A stretch of DNA of 64,000 nucleotides. Origin: Sphingomonas sp. Root720. Its GTDB lineage: Bacteria > Pseudomonadota > Alphaproteobacteria > Sphingomonadales > Sphingomonadaceae. The notes beneath the pieces were generated by a model. That model made no database searches, was not told the origin of the DNA, and saw nothing but the letters and a program-made list of their open reading frames with translations. The number at the start of each line of letters is the position of its first letter. Positions within the stretch are counted from its first letter, which is position 1. A program made the translations under genes and the position numbers. The stretch covers positions 207,591-271,590 of the forward strand of contig NZ_LMID01000015.1 in assembly GCF_001428605.1 (NCBI RefSeq), given 5' to 3'. Shown here piece by piece: positions 47,130 to 58,185 of this stretch.

Positions 47130-47753
47130 TCAGCGGGCCATCAGCCTTCGCAATTTCTCCAGCTTGGGGGCATCGGCCTCGTCGTGGGACAGCGTCCCGA
47201 AGAAACGCCCCGTCCGGTCCATCAGGAAGACGGTGGCCGTATGGTCGATGACATAGTCGCCGCCGTCGACCGGCACCTTCCTGGCATAGACATGATAGGC
47301 CCGGACGATCCGGTCGATCTCCGCCGCCGATCCGGTCAGGCCGATGATCGGCGTGTCGAACAGGGTCAGATACTGGCCGATGCTCTCCGGCGTGTCGCGC
47401 TCGCGGTCGAGCGACACGAAGACGAGAGCGAGATTCGCGCCCGCCGGCCCCAGGTCGCGTTTCAGCCGCGCCATGGTCTGCAGGGTGGTAGGGCAGACCT
47501 CGGCGCAACGGGTGAAGCCGAAGAAGATCGCGAAGGGCCGTCCGCGCAGGCTCGCATCGGTCACGGTCCGTCCATCCTGATCGGTCAGGTTGAAGGCGCC
47601 ACCGAAGGCGTCGCCATAATCGGCGCCGGGATCGGCGGTCGGGTGGAGGCCCGGCCACAGGGTCAGCCCGGCATAGCCGAGCAGTATCGCGGCGACCGCC
47701 GCCCACAGGACGGCGCGCAGCGCGAACCGGCGGTTCCCGGGGTCAGCGCTCAT
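47130..47753 (-). CDS. SCO1/SenC family copper protein
   Basis: The 207-residue membrane-anchored thioredoxin-fold protein has one N-terminal TM helix (~11-30), the copper-binding CAEVC (Cys 83 and 87, within FFGFTRCAEVCPTT) and the ligand His 171 (DYVIDHTATVFLMD). SCO proteins deliver copper to the CuA site of cytochrome oxidase. Its start overlaps the PCuAC gene by 11 bases. It is one of four genes that look like copper handling. Confidence 0.93.
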   Translation of the reverse strand: MSADPGNRRFALRAVLWAAVAAILLGYAGLTLWPGLHPTADPGADYGDAFGGAFNLTDQDGRTVTDASLRGRPFAIFFGFTRCAEVCPTTLQTMARLKRDLGPAGANLALVFVSLDRERDTPESIGQYLTLFDTPIIGLTGSAAEIDRIVRAYHVYARKVPVDGGDYVIDHTATVFLMDRTGRFFGTLSHDEADAPKLEKLRRLMAR

Positions 47754-48198
47754 GCCGCCCTCCGGGCTGGAAGGCGATCGGTTCGACCCGGAAACGGATC
47801 GGGACGCTGCCCGCGCGGGCGAAGCGCAGCCGGATCTCCACCGTCTCCCCGCGCCGCAGCGGGCGCTTCAGCCCCGTCAGCATCAGATGATAGCCGCCCG
47901 GCCGCAGCGCGACCGATCCGCCGGCTGGAACGGCGAGGCCGCCGGCGACCGGCCGCATCCGCATGATGCCGCCGTCCATCGTCATGCTGTGGACCTCGAC
48001 GGCATCGGCGACCGCCGAGCTGGCGCCGAGCAGCCGGTCTTCCTTCGACCCGCCATTGCGGATCAGCGCATAGCCCGCGCCGGTCTCGGCGGCGGGTGGG
48101 GTCTCGCGCAGCCAGGGGGTCTCGATCCGCAGCGGCGCCGCCGCGAGCGGGGTAGCGACGGCGGCCAGCGCCAGCGCGATCGTCATCGTCTTGATCAT
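47743..48198 (-). CDS. Periplasmic copper chaperone PCu(A)C
   Basis: This 151-residue secreted protein has a signal peptide (MIKTMTIALALAAVATPLAA) and the DUF461 copper motif H-x(n)-M..H-x-M: VEVHSMTMDGGIMRM and GGYHLMLTGL. The family gives Cu(I) to SCO or directly to cytochrome oxidase. The C-terminus is encoded by sequence overlapping the SCO start, showing coupled expression. The TonB receptor lies upstream. Confidence 0.93.
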   Translation of the reverse strand: MIKTMTIALALAAVATPLAAAPLRIETPWLRETPPAAETGAGYALIRNGGSKEDRLLGASSAVADAVEVHSMTMDGGIMRMRPVAGGLAVPAGGSVALRPGGYHLMLTGLKRPLRRGETVEIRLRFARAGSVPIRFRVEPIAFQPGGRHER

Positions 48199-48251
48199 GG
48201 TCGTTCTCCGCAAGGGCACGGGGCGGCCCTCGGGCACGCCCCGGCCATGAG

Positions 48252-50297
48252 TCAGAAGGTCATCCGCAGGCCGCCGTAGAAGGCGCGGCGCTCGATCGGG
48301 TAGAAGGCCACGCTGCCCTCGTCGGCCGGGGTCGCGGCGTTGTCGGGCACATAGGCGACCAGCGCGCTGATATCGCCGACCGCCTTCTTGTCGGTCAGGT
48401 TGCGGGCGTCGAGGAACAGGGTGACCCCGGGGGCGACCCGCGCTTCGGCCCTGACCCCGACCATCGTATAGCCCGGGGCGCGGAGCGTGTTGCGATAGTC
48501 GGCCCAGCCGCCATCGGGCAGCCATTCGACATTGGGGGTGATGTTGAGCCCCTCGAACCCCAGCCGCAGCTCGGCGCGATACTGCTGTTTCGGGATCACC
48601 GGCAGGCGGCCATCGCCATAGACGGCGTCGTCGCGGAAGCGGAAGTCGTTATACTGGTAGACCTGCCGCAGCCGCATCAGCGCGCCAAGCTGGAGATCCA
48701 GCCCCGCCTCGATCCCCTGGTGCCGGGTGCGTCCCGCGTTGAAGGTCGACGCCGGGATGATCGGGCTCACCGCATATTGCAGCATCTCGCCCTTCAGGTC
48801 GGCGCGGTACAGGCTGACGTCCCAGGTCGCGATCCCGTACCGCCCACGCGCGCCGACCTCGAAGGTCCAGGCTTTTTGCGGACCGACCGCAGCGAAGCCC
48901 GGCAGGCCGGTGTTCGGCGTCTGGCTCAGCTCGTTGAAGCCGGGCAGCTCGACCGAGCGGCTGTAGTTGGCGAAGATCTGCACCGCCTCGGACGGCGCGT
49001 AGATGACGCCGATCTTCGGCGCGAACGCATCGAAATCGGCCTCGCCGCTCCGCGCCGGGGCGAGCCGGTTGGCGATCTCGCGCCGGCCGCTCGTGTAGAT
49101 GCCGCCCGCGATCAGGGTCAGCGGCTCGACCGGCTTCAGCCGCAGCTCGCCATAGCTGTTGATCGTCCGTGCGGTCTGGCGCTGGTTGGCCGTGAGCGCG
49201 CCCCGATTGCCCGCGACGTTGACGAACTGCTTCGCCGCGACCGTGCCGAAGCGGGCCTGGGTGCCGAGGGTGATCTCCCACGGGAACCTGCCGAGTTCGC
49301 CGGCCAGGTCCAGGCTGGCGAAGACGCCGCGGTCGTTGCTCTTCTGGTCGATCACCTGGAAGATCGGGTGAAACAGCTTCTTGGCATTGAAGAAGCCGCC
49401 GAAGCTGAGCTGCCCGCTACCGAGATCGACCGTCGTGCGGTTCTGGAGACGGATCGAATCGATATCGCGCTCCTGGTCGGCCGCGATGTTGCCCGGCAGC
49501 GACAGCTTCGGCGTCGACAGCGCCTGCGCCAGCGTCAGCGAGCCGGGCAGATCCTGGTCGATATGGCTGATCGTCGCATGGAAGCGCGTCTCGATCGCGT
49601 CGGTCAGGCGCAGGCCGACATTGCCGTTGAAGCGGATCGAGTCGCGCTTGGCATGGTTGCGGTCGCCATCCGACCGGTCGGTGGTCAGCGCGACATAGGC
49701 GTCGCCGCGCGCGTCGGCGAAGGCCGCCGCCGCCTTGGTCCGGAGCGTCGCATAGCTGCCGCCGTCGACCCGCAGCTCGTAGCGCGGCGCGGTCCGGCCG
49801 GTCGGCGTGACCGCGTTGATCGCGCCGCCCAGGGTCGATCCGCCGAAGCGCAGCGCATTGGCGCCGCGATAGACCTCGATCCGCTCGAAGACCTGCGGAT
49901 CGAGCTCCTGGAAGTCGCCATTGTCGTCGGCGAGGTTGATCGGGATGCCGTCCTGCAGCAGCGTCAGCCCGCGCATGTGGAAGCCGCGGCTGAGCCCCGA
50001 GCCCCGGATCGACAGGCGGACCTCCTGCCCGAAGCGCGGCTGGGTATAGACGCCCGGCGAAAAGGCGAGCGCGTCGCGCAGGTTGACCGCGAGCTTGTCG
50101 GCGAAGGCCGACGCCTCGACGACATCGACGCCGCCGGGGCGTTTCTCGACGCTTTTCTTCGCGTCGTCGGCAACGTTCTGGGCGTTGACGATGATGGTGG
50201 CGCGATCTTCCTCGGCCTCCGCGGCGAAGGCGGCACCGGACAGGCAGAGCAACGCGAGCGCCGAAGCGCCGCGGGCGAAATGGGATATGCGATTCAT
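48252..50297 (-). CDS. TonB-dependent outer-membrane receptor, probably for copper
   Basis: This 681-residue protein has a signal peptide (LLCLSGAAFA), a plug domain (AVNLRDALAFSPGVYTQPRFG, RIEVYRGANALRFGGSTLGGAI) and a 22-strand-type barrel ending in aromatic YGGLRMTF. It is the receptor upstream of PCuAC and SCO. By context it may import copper or a copper complex (like OprC); siderophores or other ligands are not excluded. DUF2946 follows on the 5' side. Confidence 0.88.
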   Translation of the reverse strand: MNRISHFARGASALALLCLSGAAFAAEAEEDRATIIVNAQNVADDAKKSVEKRPGGVDVVEASAFADKLAVNLRDALAFSPGVYTQPRFGQEVRLSIRGSGLSRGFHMRGLTLLQDGIPINLADDNGDFQELDPQVFERIEVYRGANALRFGGSTLGGAINAVTPTGRTAPRYELRVDGGSYATLRTKAAAAFADARGDAYVALTTDRSDGDRNHAKRDSIRFNGNVGLRLTDAIETRFHATISHIDQDLPGSLTLAQALSTPKLSLPGNIAADQERDIDSIRLQNRTTVDLGSGQLSFGGFFNAKKLFHPIFQVIDQKSNDRGVFASLDLAGELGRFPWEITLGTQARFGTVAAKQFVNVAGNRGALTANQRQTARTINSYGELRLKPVEPLTLIAGGIYTSGRREIANRLAPARSGEADFDAFAPKIGVIYAPSEAVQIFANYSRSVELPGFNELSQTPNTGLPGFAAVGPQKAWTFEVGARGRYGIATWDVSLYRADLKGEMLQYAVSPIIPASTFNAGRTRHQGIEAGLDLQLGALMRLRQVYQYNDFRFRDDAVYGDGRLPVIPKQQYRAELRLGFEGLNITPNVEWLPDGGWADYRNTLRAPGYTMVGVRAEARVAPGVTLFLDARNLTDKKAVGDISALVAYVPDNAATPADEGSVAFYPIERRAFYGGLRMTF

Positions 50298-50378
50298 GGA
50301 AAATGGCCTCGATCGGGCGAGCCCGGTCGCGGGCCGCCCATGATACGGATCGCCGGCGCGCGGCCGGCCAGCTACGGA

Positions 50379-50780
50379 TCAGAGGCGGATGGGTGGTCCC
50401 GTCGAGGGCGGCGGCGGCGCGGCGAGGCCACGGCCGATCGCGACGGCGGTGCCGGCGAACACGGGCAGCGCGGTCGCGAACGGCTGCGGGCCCGCCGGCA
50501 GGTCGATGGCCGACGGCAGGTCGAGCAGCGCGGCGAAACCCGCGAAGACGCAGGGATGGTCGGCGCGGCCTTCGCCGGGCTTGCCCTTGTGGATCTTGCC
50601 CTGTCCGTCGACCCAGGCCTGCTGCGCGCCGGTGCCGGTGCAGAGCGTGATCGCCAGGCCGCGCTCGGAGGCCGGCATCCAGCCGGCGGGCACCAGCAGG
50701 CGCATGAACAGCGCCGCGACGACGAACGCCAGCGCGATCCTGCCGCCTGCCCGTCCCCGATCGAAGCCCGCCCCGCTCAT
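50379..50780 (-). CDS. DUF2946 family protein
   Basis: This 133-residue protein has one N-terminal membrane segment (IALAFVVAALFMRLLVPAGWMP), a CTGTGAQQAW region and HPCVFAGFAALLD, with Cys/His typical of DUF2946. The family is found beside copper TonB receptors and PCuAC. Its function is unknown. The gene precedes the TonB receptor by ~80 bp. ATG 50780 chosen. Confidence 0.83.
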   Translation of the reverse strand: MSGAGFDRGRAGGRIALAFVVAALFMRLLVPAGWMPASERGLAITLCTGTGAQQAWVDGQGKIHKGKPGEGRADHPCVFAGFAALLDLPSAIDLPAGPQPFATALPVFAGTAVAIGRGLAAPPPPSTGPPIRL

Positions 50781-50838
50781 GGCCCGCGCCTCTAGCGAGG
50801 CGGCGGGGCGAAGTCCATGGCGAACCGGCAGGACCCGT

Positions 50839-51315
50839 TCAGGTCCTTTCGTGCGGATGCCCCGGCGCCGGATCGGCCGGAGCGTCGCCGCGCTCGTTGG
50901 CCTCGGGCTTGAGCGGGTGCATGATCCACAGCGTCGCCATGGTGAAGATCGCGAGGACGACGGCGACGTCGTAGCTGCCGAGTCCGGTCGACACGCCGAT
51001 CGCGCCGGTGATCCACAGGCTGGCGGCGGTGGCGGTGCCCTTGACCGAGTTGCGCTGCTGCAGGATCGCACCGCCGCCGAGGAAGCCGATGCCGCCGATC
51101 ACCCCTTCGAGCACGCGCGCCATCGCGTCGGGCTCGCCGGTGGTCAGCACCTCGACCGCCTGGACGAAGCCGCAGCTCGCGGTCGCGACCAGCGGGAAGG
51201 TGCGCAAGCCGGCGCTGCGCTCCTCGCGCTCGCGATTCCACCCGATCGGGATCGCCAGCAGGAAGGCGACGCCGAGCGGCAGCAGATGGGGAAGGAGATC
51301 AAAATGGTCGGTCAT
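50839..51315 (-). CDS. MgtC/SapB family membrane protein
   Basis: This 158-residue protein carries the MgtC/SapB core: LGVAFLLAIPIGWNREREERSAGLRTFPLV and GVIGGIGFLGGGAILQQRNSVKGTATAASLW. About four transmembrane helices. MgtC proteins act in Mg2+ limitation and virulence of some bacteria. It lacks the C-terminal ACT-like domain of MgtC. No Mg2+ pump nearby. ATG 51315 (MTDHFD) chosen over an upstream start at 51339. Confidence 0.88.
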   Translation of the reverse strand: MTDHFDLLPHLLPLGVAFLLAIPIGWNREREERSAGLRTFPLVATASCGFVQAVEVLTTGEPDAMARVLEGVIGGIGFLGGGAILQQRNSVKGTATAASLWITGAIGVSTGLGSYDVAVVLAIFTMATLWIMHPLKPEANERGDAPADPAPGHPHERT

Positions 51316-51412
51316 TGCGGGCCCCGAACGGACGTGCATCGCTCAACGCACCTGCGGTCACATCGCTCCACCGCCCCTTGCTTCGCGCTCGCCGCAAGGC
51401 CAGTCTGGCCCG

Positions 51413-51727
51413 ATGACCGGTGAAGAAAGCTTCGAAGTGACGGCCACCGTCTGGCTCTGGACCTCCGCCGGCAAGGCGCGCGCCGTGGCATGGCATTTCC
51501 TGACCATCGACGGGCAGACGTCGGCCGAGATCCGCTACGCCGCGCTCGGCCGCAGCGGCGGCTTCGGATCGATCCCGGTCGAGGTGCGGATCGGCGCCAC
51601 GGTCTGGCGAACCTCGATCTTCCCGCACCGCGACAGCGGCGGCTATATCCTGCCGATCAAGGCCGACGTCCGGAAGCGCGAGGGGATCGCCGCGGGCGAC
51701 GAGGTGGCGCTATCGCTGGCGATCTGA
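51413..51727 (+). CDS. DUF1905 family protein
   Basis: This 104-residue protein shows VEVRIGATVWRTSIFPHRDSGGYILPIKADVRKREGIAAGDEV, typical of DUF1905 beta-barrel proteins. Function unknown. It sits ~150 bp ahead of the DUF969 operon on the same strand, separated by a repeat-like unit. ATG 51413 chosen. Confidence 0.85.
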   Translation: MTGEESFEVTATVWLWTSAGKARAVAWHFLTIDGQTSAEIRYAALGRSGGFGSIPVEVRIGATVWRTSIFPHRDSGGYILPIKADVRKREGIAAGDEVALSLAI

Positions 51728-51787
51728 CGCTCTCCCCTCCCTTCGTCCTTCGCCGAGATGACGTGCAGGGGACAACGCTTCTCCCCG

Positions 51788-51816
51788 CGTCACCCCGGCG
51801 AGGGTCGGGGTCCCGG
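51788..51816. repeat. Possible dispersed repeat unit
   Basis: cgtcaccccggcgagggtcg continues to gggtcccgg. It resembles the cgtcattcccgcgaaagcgg repeat family in layout (cgtca, C-run, gcga, G-run), but the stem is imperfect. Confidence 0.4.
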
Positions 51817-51879
51817 GCGGCTCGCGCGCTGCGCTGCCCGCGAGATGCCGGCCCGCGCCGACAAGACGGGCCTGTCTAG

Positions 51880-52548
51880 ATGCTCGTCCTGTCCGGTATC
51901 CTCATCATCGTCGCGGGCTTCCTGCTGCGCTTCAATCCGCTGCTGGTCGTGCTCGTCTCCGCGCTCGCGACGGGGCTCGCCGCCGGGATTGGGCCGGTCG
52001 ACCTGCTCGCCGCCTTCGGCAAGGCGTTCAACGACAACCGCTATGTGACGGTCATCTACATGGTGCTGCCGGTGATCGGCCTGCTCGAACGGCATGGGCT
52101 GCAGGAACGCGCCCGCGCGCTGATCGCGGGCCTGCGCGGCTTCACCGTCGGGCGGCTGCTGCTCGGCTATCTGCTGTTCCGCCAGATCACCGCCGCGCTC
52201 GGCCTCGTCTCGGTCGCGGGCCACGCGCAGACGGTTCGTCCGCTCGTCGCCCCGATGGCCGAGGCGGCGGCGCGGCAGCAGGGCGGCGAGACCGAGCAGG
52301 ACGGGGACTCGCGCGACGAGGAGGCCGCCGCCATGGCGGCCGCGACCGACAATATCGGCCTGTTCTTCGGCGAGGATATCTTCATCGCGATCGGGTCGAT
52401 CCTGCTGATGAAGGGCGTGCTCGAAGGCTATGGCATCATCATCGAGCCCTTCCACCTATCGGTCTGGGCGATCCCGACGGCGATCGCCGCCTTCCTGATC
52501 CACGGCGTTCGCCTGATGCTGTTCGACCGGCGGAAGACGCGGCGATGA
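51880..52548 (+). CDS. DUF969 family membrane protein
   Basis: This 222-residue protein has about six membrane segments; the N-terminus LVLSGILIIVAGFLLRFNPLLVVLVSALATGLAAGIG is the DUF969 signature. A charged loop (ETEQDGDSRDEEAAAM) is in the middle. DUF969 and DUF979 are encoded together in many genomes and look like two halves of a permease. ATGA overlap with DUF979. Role unknown. Confidence 0.88.
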   Translation: MLVLSGILIIVAGFLLRFNPLLVVLVSALATGLAAGIGPVDLLAAFGKAFNDNRYVTVIYMVLPVIGLLERHGLQERARALIAGLRGFTVGRLLLGYLLFRQITAALGLVSVAGHAQTVRPLVAPMAEAAARQQGGETEQDGDSRDEEAAAMAAATDNIGLFFGEDIFIAIGSILLMKGVLEGYGIIIEPFHLSVWAIPTAIAAFLIHGVRLMLFDRRKTRR

Positions 52549-53486
52549 TCGGCCTCAACCTCGTCTACCCCTTCGCCGGGCTGATCTTCCTCGCCTTCGC
52601 GGGGTCGGCACTGCGCGACCGGAGCAATGCGAAGCGGGTCGGCAACGCGATCTTCTACGCGCTGATCGCGCTCAGCCTGCTGGCGGGCGACCGGCTCGGC
52701 GACCTCGGCAACGGCGTGCTGGTGCTCGGCCTCGTCGCGATCGCCGGGCTCGGGCGGATGGGGCGCGGCGACGGCGCCACCACCTCCCCCGCCGAACGCG
52801 CCGCCGAGGCGGGCGCCCGGCGCAACCGGCTGTTCCTCCCCGCGCTGGTGATCCCGGTGACCGCGCTGGCGGGAACACTGGTCTTCAAGCAGCTGCCGAG
52901 CCTGGTCGATCCGAAGCAGGCGACCTTGGTGGCGCTGATGCTGGGCGTGATCGCCGCTCTCGCGATCGGCTATGCCTGGCTGCGGCCGCGCGCGATGACG
53001 CCGTTCGACGAGGGCCGCCGGCTGATGGACGGGGTCGGCTGGGCGGCGGCGCTGCCGCAGATGCTGGCGAGCCTCGGCGCGGTGTTCGCGCTGGCCGGCG
53101 TCGGCGACGTGGTCGGCGGGCTGATGGGGCAGCTGATCCCCGACGGCAGCCTGTTCGGCGCGGTGCTGGCCTACACCCTCGGCATGGCGCTGTTCACCAT
53201 CGTCATGGGCAACGCCTTCGCAGCCTTCCCGGTGATGGCGGCGGCGATCGGCATCCCGGTGCTGATCCATGGCGCGGGCGGCAACCCGGCGGTGGTCGCG
53301 GCGATCGGCATGCTCGCGGGCTTCTGCGGCACGCTGATGACGCCGATGGCCGCCAACTTCAACCTCGTCCCCGCCGCGCTGCTCGACCTCAAGGACCGGC
53401 ACGCCGTGATCCGCGCGCAGATCCCCACCGCGCTGCCGCTGCTGGCGGTGAACGTCGCGCTGCTCTACTGGCTGGCGTTCCGGTGA
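52545..53486 (+). CDS. DUF979 family membrane protein
   Basis: This 313-residue protein has eight to nine hydrophobic helices (LVYPFAGLIFLAFAGSALRD, ALLAVNVALLYWLAF). NAFAAFPVMAAAIGIPVLIHGAGGNPAVVAAIGMLAGFCGTLMTPM is the most conserved-looking part. It is the probable partner of DUF969; the pair may form a transporter. GTGA overlap with DUF2891 at 53483-53486. Confidence 0.88.
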   Translation: MIGLNLVYPFAGLIFLAFAGSALRDRSNAKRVGNAIFYALIALSLLAGDRLGDLGNGVLVLGLVAIAGLGRMGRGDGATTSPAERAAEAGARRNRLFLPALVIPVTALAGTLVFKQLPSLVDPKQATLVALMLGVIAALAIGYAWLRPRAMTPFDEGRRLMDGVGWAAALPQMLASLGAVFALAGVGDVVGGLMGQLIPDGSLFGAVLAYTLGMALFTIVMGNAFAAFPVMAAAIGIPVLIHGAGGNPAVVAAIGMLAGFCGTLMTPMAANFNLVPAALLDLKDRHAVIRAQIPTALPLLAVNVALLYWLAFR

Positions 53487-54481
53487 CGCTCCTCCCCGTC
53501 GTCGTCACCCCCGACCTCGCCGCGCGCTTCGCCGCGCTGACCCTCGGCCATCTCGGCCGCGCATGGCCGTACAAGCTCGACCATGTGATGGCGGGCCCCG
53601 AGGACGTGCTGCCGCCCGCGACGCTCCACCCGATCTTCCACGGCAGCTTCGACTGGCACAGCTGCGTCCATGGCTGGTGGCAGGTGATGCGGCTGCTCCG
53701 CCGCTTTCCCGACCTGCCGCAGGCCGGCGAGATCCGCGCGCGGGCCGATGCGATGCTGGTACCCGACAAGGTCGCGGGCGAGCTCGCCTATCTCGACCGC
53801 CCGGCCTCGGCCGGGTTCGAACGGCCCTATGGCTGGGGCTGGCTACTCGCGCTGCACCACGAGCTGGGGCTGCACGACGACCGGCATTGGTGCCGCGCGC
53901 TCGAGCCGCTCGCCCGCGCCTTCGCCGATCGCTTCCGCGCCTATCTGCCGAGGCTGACCTATCCGATCCGGGTCGGCACCCATCCCAACAGCAGCTTCGC
54001 GCTGATCCACGCGCATCGCTGGGCGGTCGCGCACGATCGCGATCTCGCCGCGCTGATCGCCGCGCGCGCCGCCGACTGGTACGGCGCCGATCGCGGCTGC
54101 CAGGCGTGGGAGCCGGGCGGCGACGAGTTCCTGTCGTCGGCGCTGACCGAGGCGCATCTGATGTGCGCGGTGCTGCCGGCCGCCGATTTCCCGCGCTGGT
54201 TCGGCGATTTCCTGCCTGAGGTCCCCGCGACGCTGCTGACGCCGGCCTTCGTCTCGGACCGGACCGACGGCAAGATCGCCCATCTCGACGGGCTCAACCT
54301 CAGCCGTGCCTGGAGTTGGCGGGCGATCGCGGCGGGGCTGCCCGGCGATCATCCGGTGGTGCCGGTCGCGCTGGAGGCGGCCGAACGCCACGTCGCCGCC
54401 GCGCTGCCGCATCTCGCCGACCATTATATGGGCGAGCATTGGCTGGCGAGTTTCGCCCTGCTCGCGCTCGATCAGGATTGA
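53483..54481 (+). CDS. DUF2891 family protein
   Basis: This 332-residue, apparently cytoplasmic protein is rich in Trp, His and Tyr (HGSFDWHSCVHGWWQVMRLL, RVGTHPNSSFALIHAHRW, CQAWEPGGDEFLSS). The pattern suggests a helical toroid enzyme with conserved His, Glu and Asp, possibly a hydrolase or epimerase-type fold, but this is only impression. The GTG start overlaps the DUF979 stop. It is the only soluble product of the operon and may act on what DUF969/979 imports. It ends overlapping the convergent hydrolase by 10 bases. Confidence 0.87.
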   Translation: MTLLPVVVTPDLAARFAALTLGHLGRAWPYKLDHVMAGPEDVLPPATLHPIFHGSFDWHSCVHGWWQVMRLLRRFPDLPQAGEIRARADAMLVPDKVAGELAYLDRPASAGFERPYGWGWLLALHHELGLHDDRHWCRALEPLARAFADRFRAYLPRLTYPIRVGTHPNSSFALIHAHRWAVAHDRDLAALIAARAADWYGADRGCQAWEPGGDEFLSSALTEAHLMCAVLPAADFPRWFGDFLPEVPATLLTPAFVSDRTDGKIAHLDGLNLSRAWSWRAIAAGLPGDHPVVPVALEAAERHVAAALPHLADHYMGEHWLASFALLALDQD

Positions 54482-55344
54482 CCCAGGAAGTCCTTCGCCA
54501 CGGCGATGAAATCGGCACGCCGATCGTGGTGGAGCCAGTGGCCCGCGCCTTCGAACAGCTCGACCCGGACGTCGCGGAAATGGTTCGCGCGGCCGTCGGC
54601 CGCCGGGTTCGACGCCCAGCTCTCGGCGCCATAGGCCAGCAGCACCGGGCAGGCGATCGCCGCCCATAGCCGTTCCTTGGTCGCCTGGGCGATGTCGACC
54701 GGGGAGGTCGGGCCCACCGCCGGATCATGCTTGGGCCGCAGGGATCCGTCCGGATTGGGCCGGGCCGCATGGGTGGCGAGATGCGCGAGCGTCGCCTCGT
54801 CCAGCCGGGGATCGGCCTCGCGCAGGCGGGCGATGAGGCTGGCGAGATCGGGGAAGTCGCGCGGCCGGCGGGCGGTGACGTCGGCGCGGCGCGCGATCCA
54901 CTTGCGCATCGTCTCGATCGGATCGGCGGCGGCACGGCGCGCGGCGGCCTCGGGCGAGTCCCCAAGCCCCTCGATGTTGATCAGCCGGGTCGCGCGGTCG
55001 GGATAGAGACCGAGATAGCGGGTGACGATGTTGGCGCCGAGCGAATGGCCGATCATCGCACAGGGCGGCAGGCCAAGCGCGGCGACGACGCCGGCGAAGT
55101 CGTCGACATAGTCGAGCATCTCATAGTCGCCGTCGCTCGACCAGTCGCTGTCGCCATGGCCGCGCATGTCGGGGGCGATCACCCGATAGTCGCCGGCGAA
55201 CGCGTTCGCGACCCAGTCCCAGTTGCGGGCATGGTCGCGCCCGCCATGCTGGAGCACCAGCGGCGGCGCGGCCGAATCGCCCCATTCGACGATGTTGAGC
55301 TGGAGGCGCCGGACGGCGAGCTTGTAGCTGCGGGGCTCGATCAT
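54472..55344 (-). CDS. Alpha/beta hydrolase
   Basis: This 290-residue protein has the alpha/beta hydrolase order: oxyanion region LQHGGRDHARNWDW, strand motif IAPDMRGHGDSD, nucleophile elbow MIGHSLGANI (Ser in GHSLG), acid VLLAYGAESW and the final His GAGHWLHHD. The substrate is unknown. It is monocistronic, convergent with DUF2891 and divergent from the SBF-like transporter. Confidence 0.92.
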   Translation of the reverse strand: MIEPRSYKLAVRRLQLNIVEWGDSAAPPLVLQHGGRDHARNWDWVANAFAGDYRVIAPDMRGHGDSDWSSDGDYEMLDYVDDFAGVVAALGLPPCAMIGHSLGANIVTRYLGLYPDRATRLINIEGLGDSPEAAARRAAADPIETMRKWIARRADVTARRPRDFPDLASLIARLREADPRLDEATLAHLATHAARPNPDGSLRPKHDPAVGPTSPVDIAQATKERLWAAIACPVLLAYGAESWASNPAADGRANHFRDVRVELFEGAGHWLHHDRRADFIAVAKDFLGQS

Positions 55345-55427
55345 GGTTCGGCGGTAGTACAGCAGCCTGCCTTATACAATCTCGTCTACCTTTCTCCGAA
55401 GGCGGCTCACAAGAACCGGTGGCTTGA

Positions 55428-57536
<2,109 letters not shown>

Positions 57537-57539
<3 letters not shown>

Positions 57540-57638
57540 AGCGGTCGACCCGATTGCATCAGATCGACCGCTCAAGACCGTTGTTTTACCGCGATTTCCG
57601 AGTCGGCAGATGTTTCCATCTGCCTCGAAACCGCTCTA
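57537..57638. repeat. Structured intergenic element (possible small MITE-like repeat)
   Basis: Terminal 9-bp inverted repeats (tagagcggt 57537-57545, accgctcta 57630-57638) enclose hairpin 1 (57539-57548/57564-57573, gagcggtcga/tcgaccgctc) and hairpin 2 (57605-57612/57617-57624, ggcagatg/catctgcc, loop tttc). It fills the gap between the adenine deaminase and phosphoribosyltransferase genes; its left end is the deaminase stop codon TAG. The contents are AT-richer than surroundings. A mobile miniature element or transcription attenuator is possible. Confidence 0.6.
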
Positions 57639-57653
57639 ACCCAAGGAACCGTC

Positions 57654-58166
57654 ATGCCGACCCTGATGCCCGTCGACCAGCCCGAGTTCCTGACCGCCGT
57701 CCACTATCTCGCGGCGCGCATCCGCGAGAGCGGCTGGCAGCCCGACTTCGTCATCGGCGTCGGCCGCGGCGGCCTGATCCCCGCGGTCTTCCTCAGCCAT
57801 GCGACCGGGGTGCCGATGCTGTCGGTCGACCACAGCTCGCATCTTCCCGACTTCGCCGCCGAGCTGCTCGTCAAGCTGGCGGGGATGAGCCAGGACAACA
57901 GGCTGCTGTTCGTCGACGACATCAACGACACCGGGTCGACCATCACCCATATCAAGAAGGCGCTCCACGAGGCCGGCGGCAACATCGACAATGTCCGTTT
58001 CGCCACCCTGATCGACAATGTCGTCTCGGCCGAGACGGTCGACTATCGCTTCCGCATGATCGACCGCACCGTCAACAAGGACTGGTTCGTCTTCCCGTGG
58101 GAGCAGGTCTCCCCGGTCGACAAGGTGATCGAGGATTCGGGCGTGGTGCCGGCGCGGACCGCCTAG
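57654..58166 (+). CDS. Purine phosphoribosyltransferase
   Basis: This 170-residue type I phosphoribosyltransferase shows VIGVGRGGLIPAVFLSHATG and the PRPP motif RLLFVDDINDTGSTITH. It resembles hypoxanthine/xanthine-guanine transferases (Gpt-like) and follows adenine deaminase, so adenine to hypoxanthine to IMP salvage is likely. Exact base preference cannot be read. ATG 57654 chosen. Confidence 0.87.
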   Translation: MPTLMPVDQPEFLTAVHYLAARIRESGWQPDFVIGVGRGGLIPAVFLSHATGVPMLSVDHSSHLPDFAAELLVKLAGMSQDNRLLFVDDINDTGSTITHIKKALHEAGGNIDNVRFATLIDNVVSAETVDYRFRMIDRTVNKDWFVFPWEQVSPVDKVIEDSGVVPARTA

Positions 58167-58185
58167 GCGCGCGAGACGGACGACC

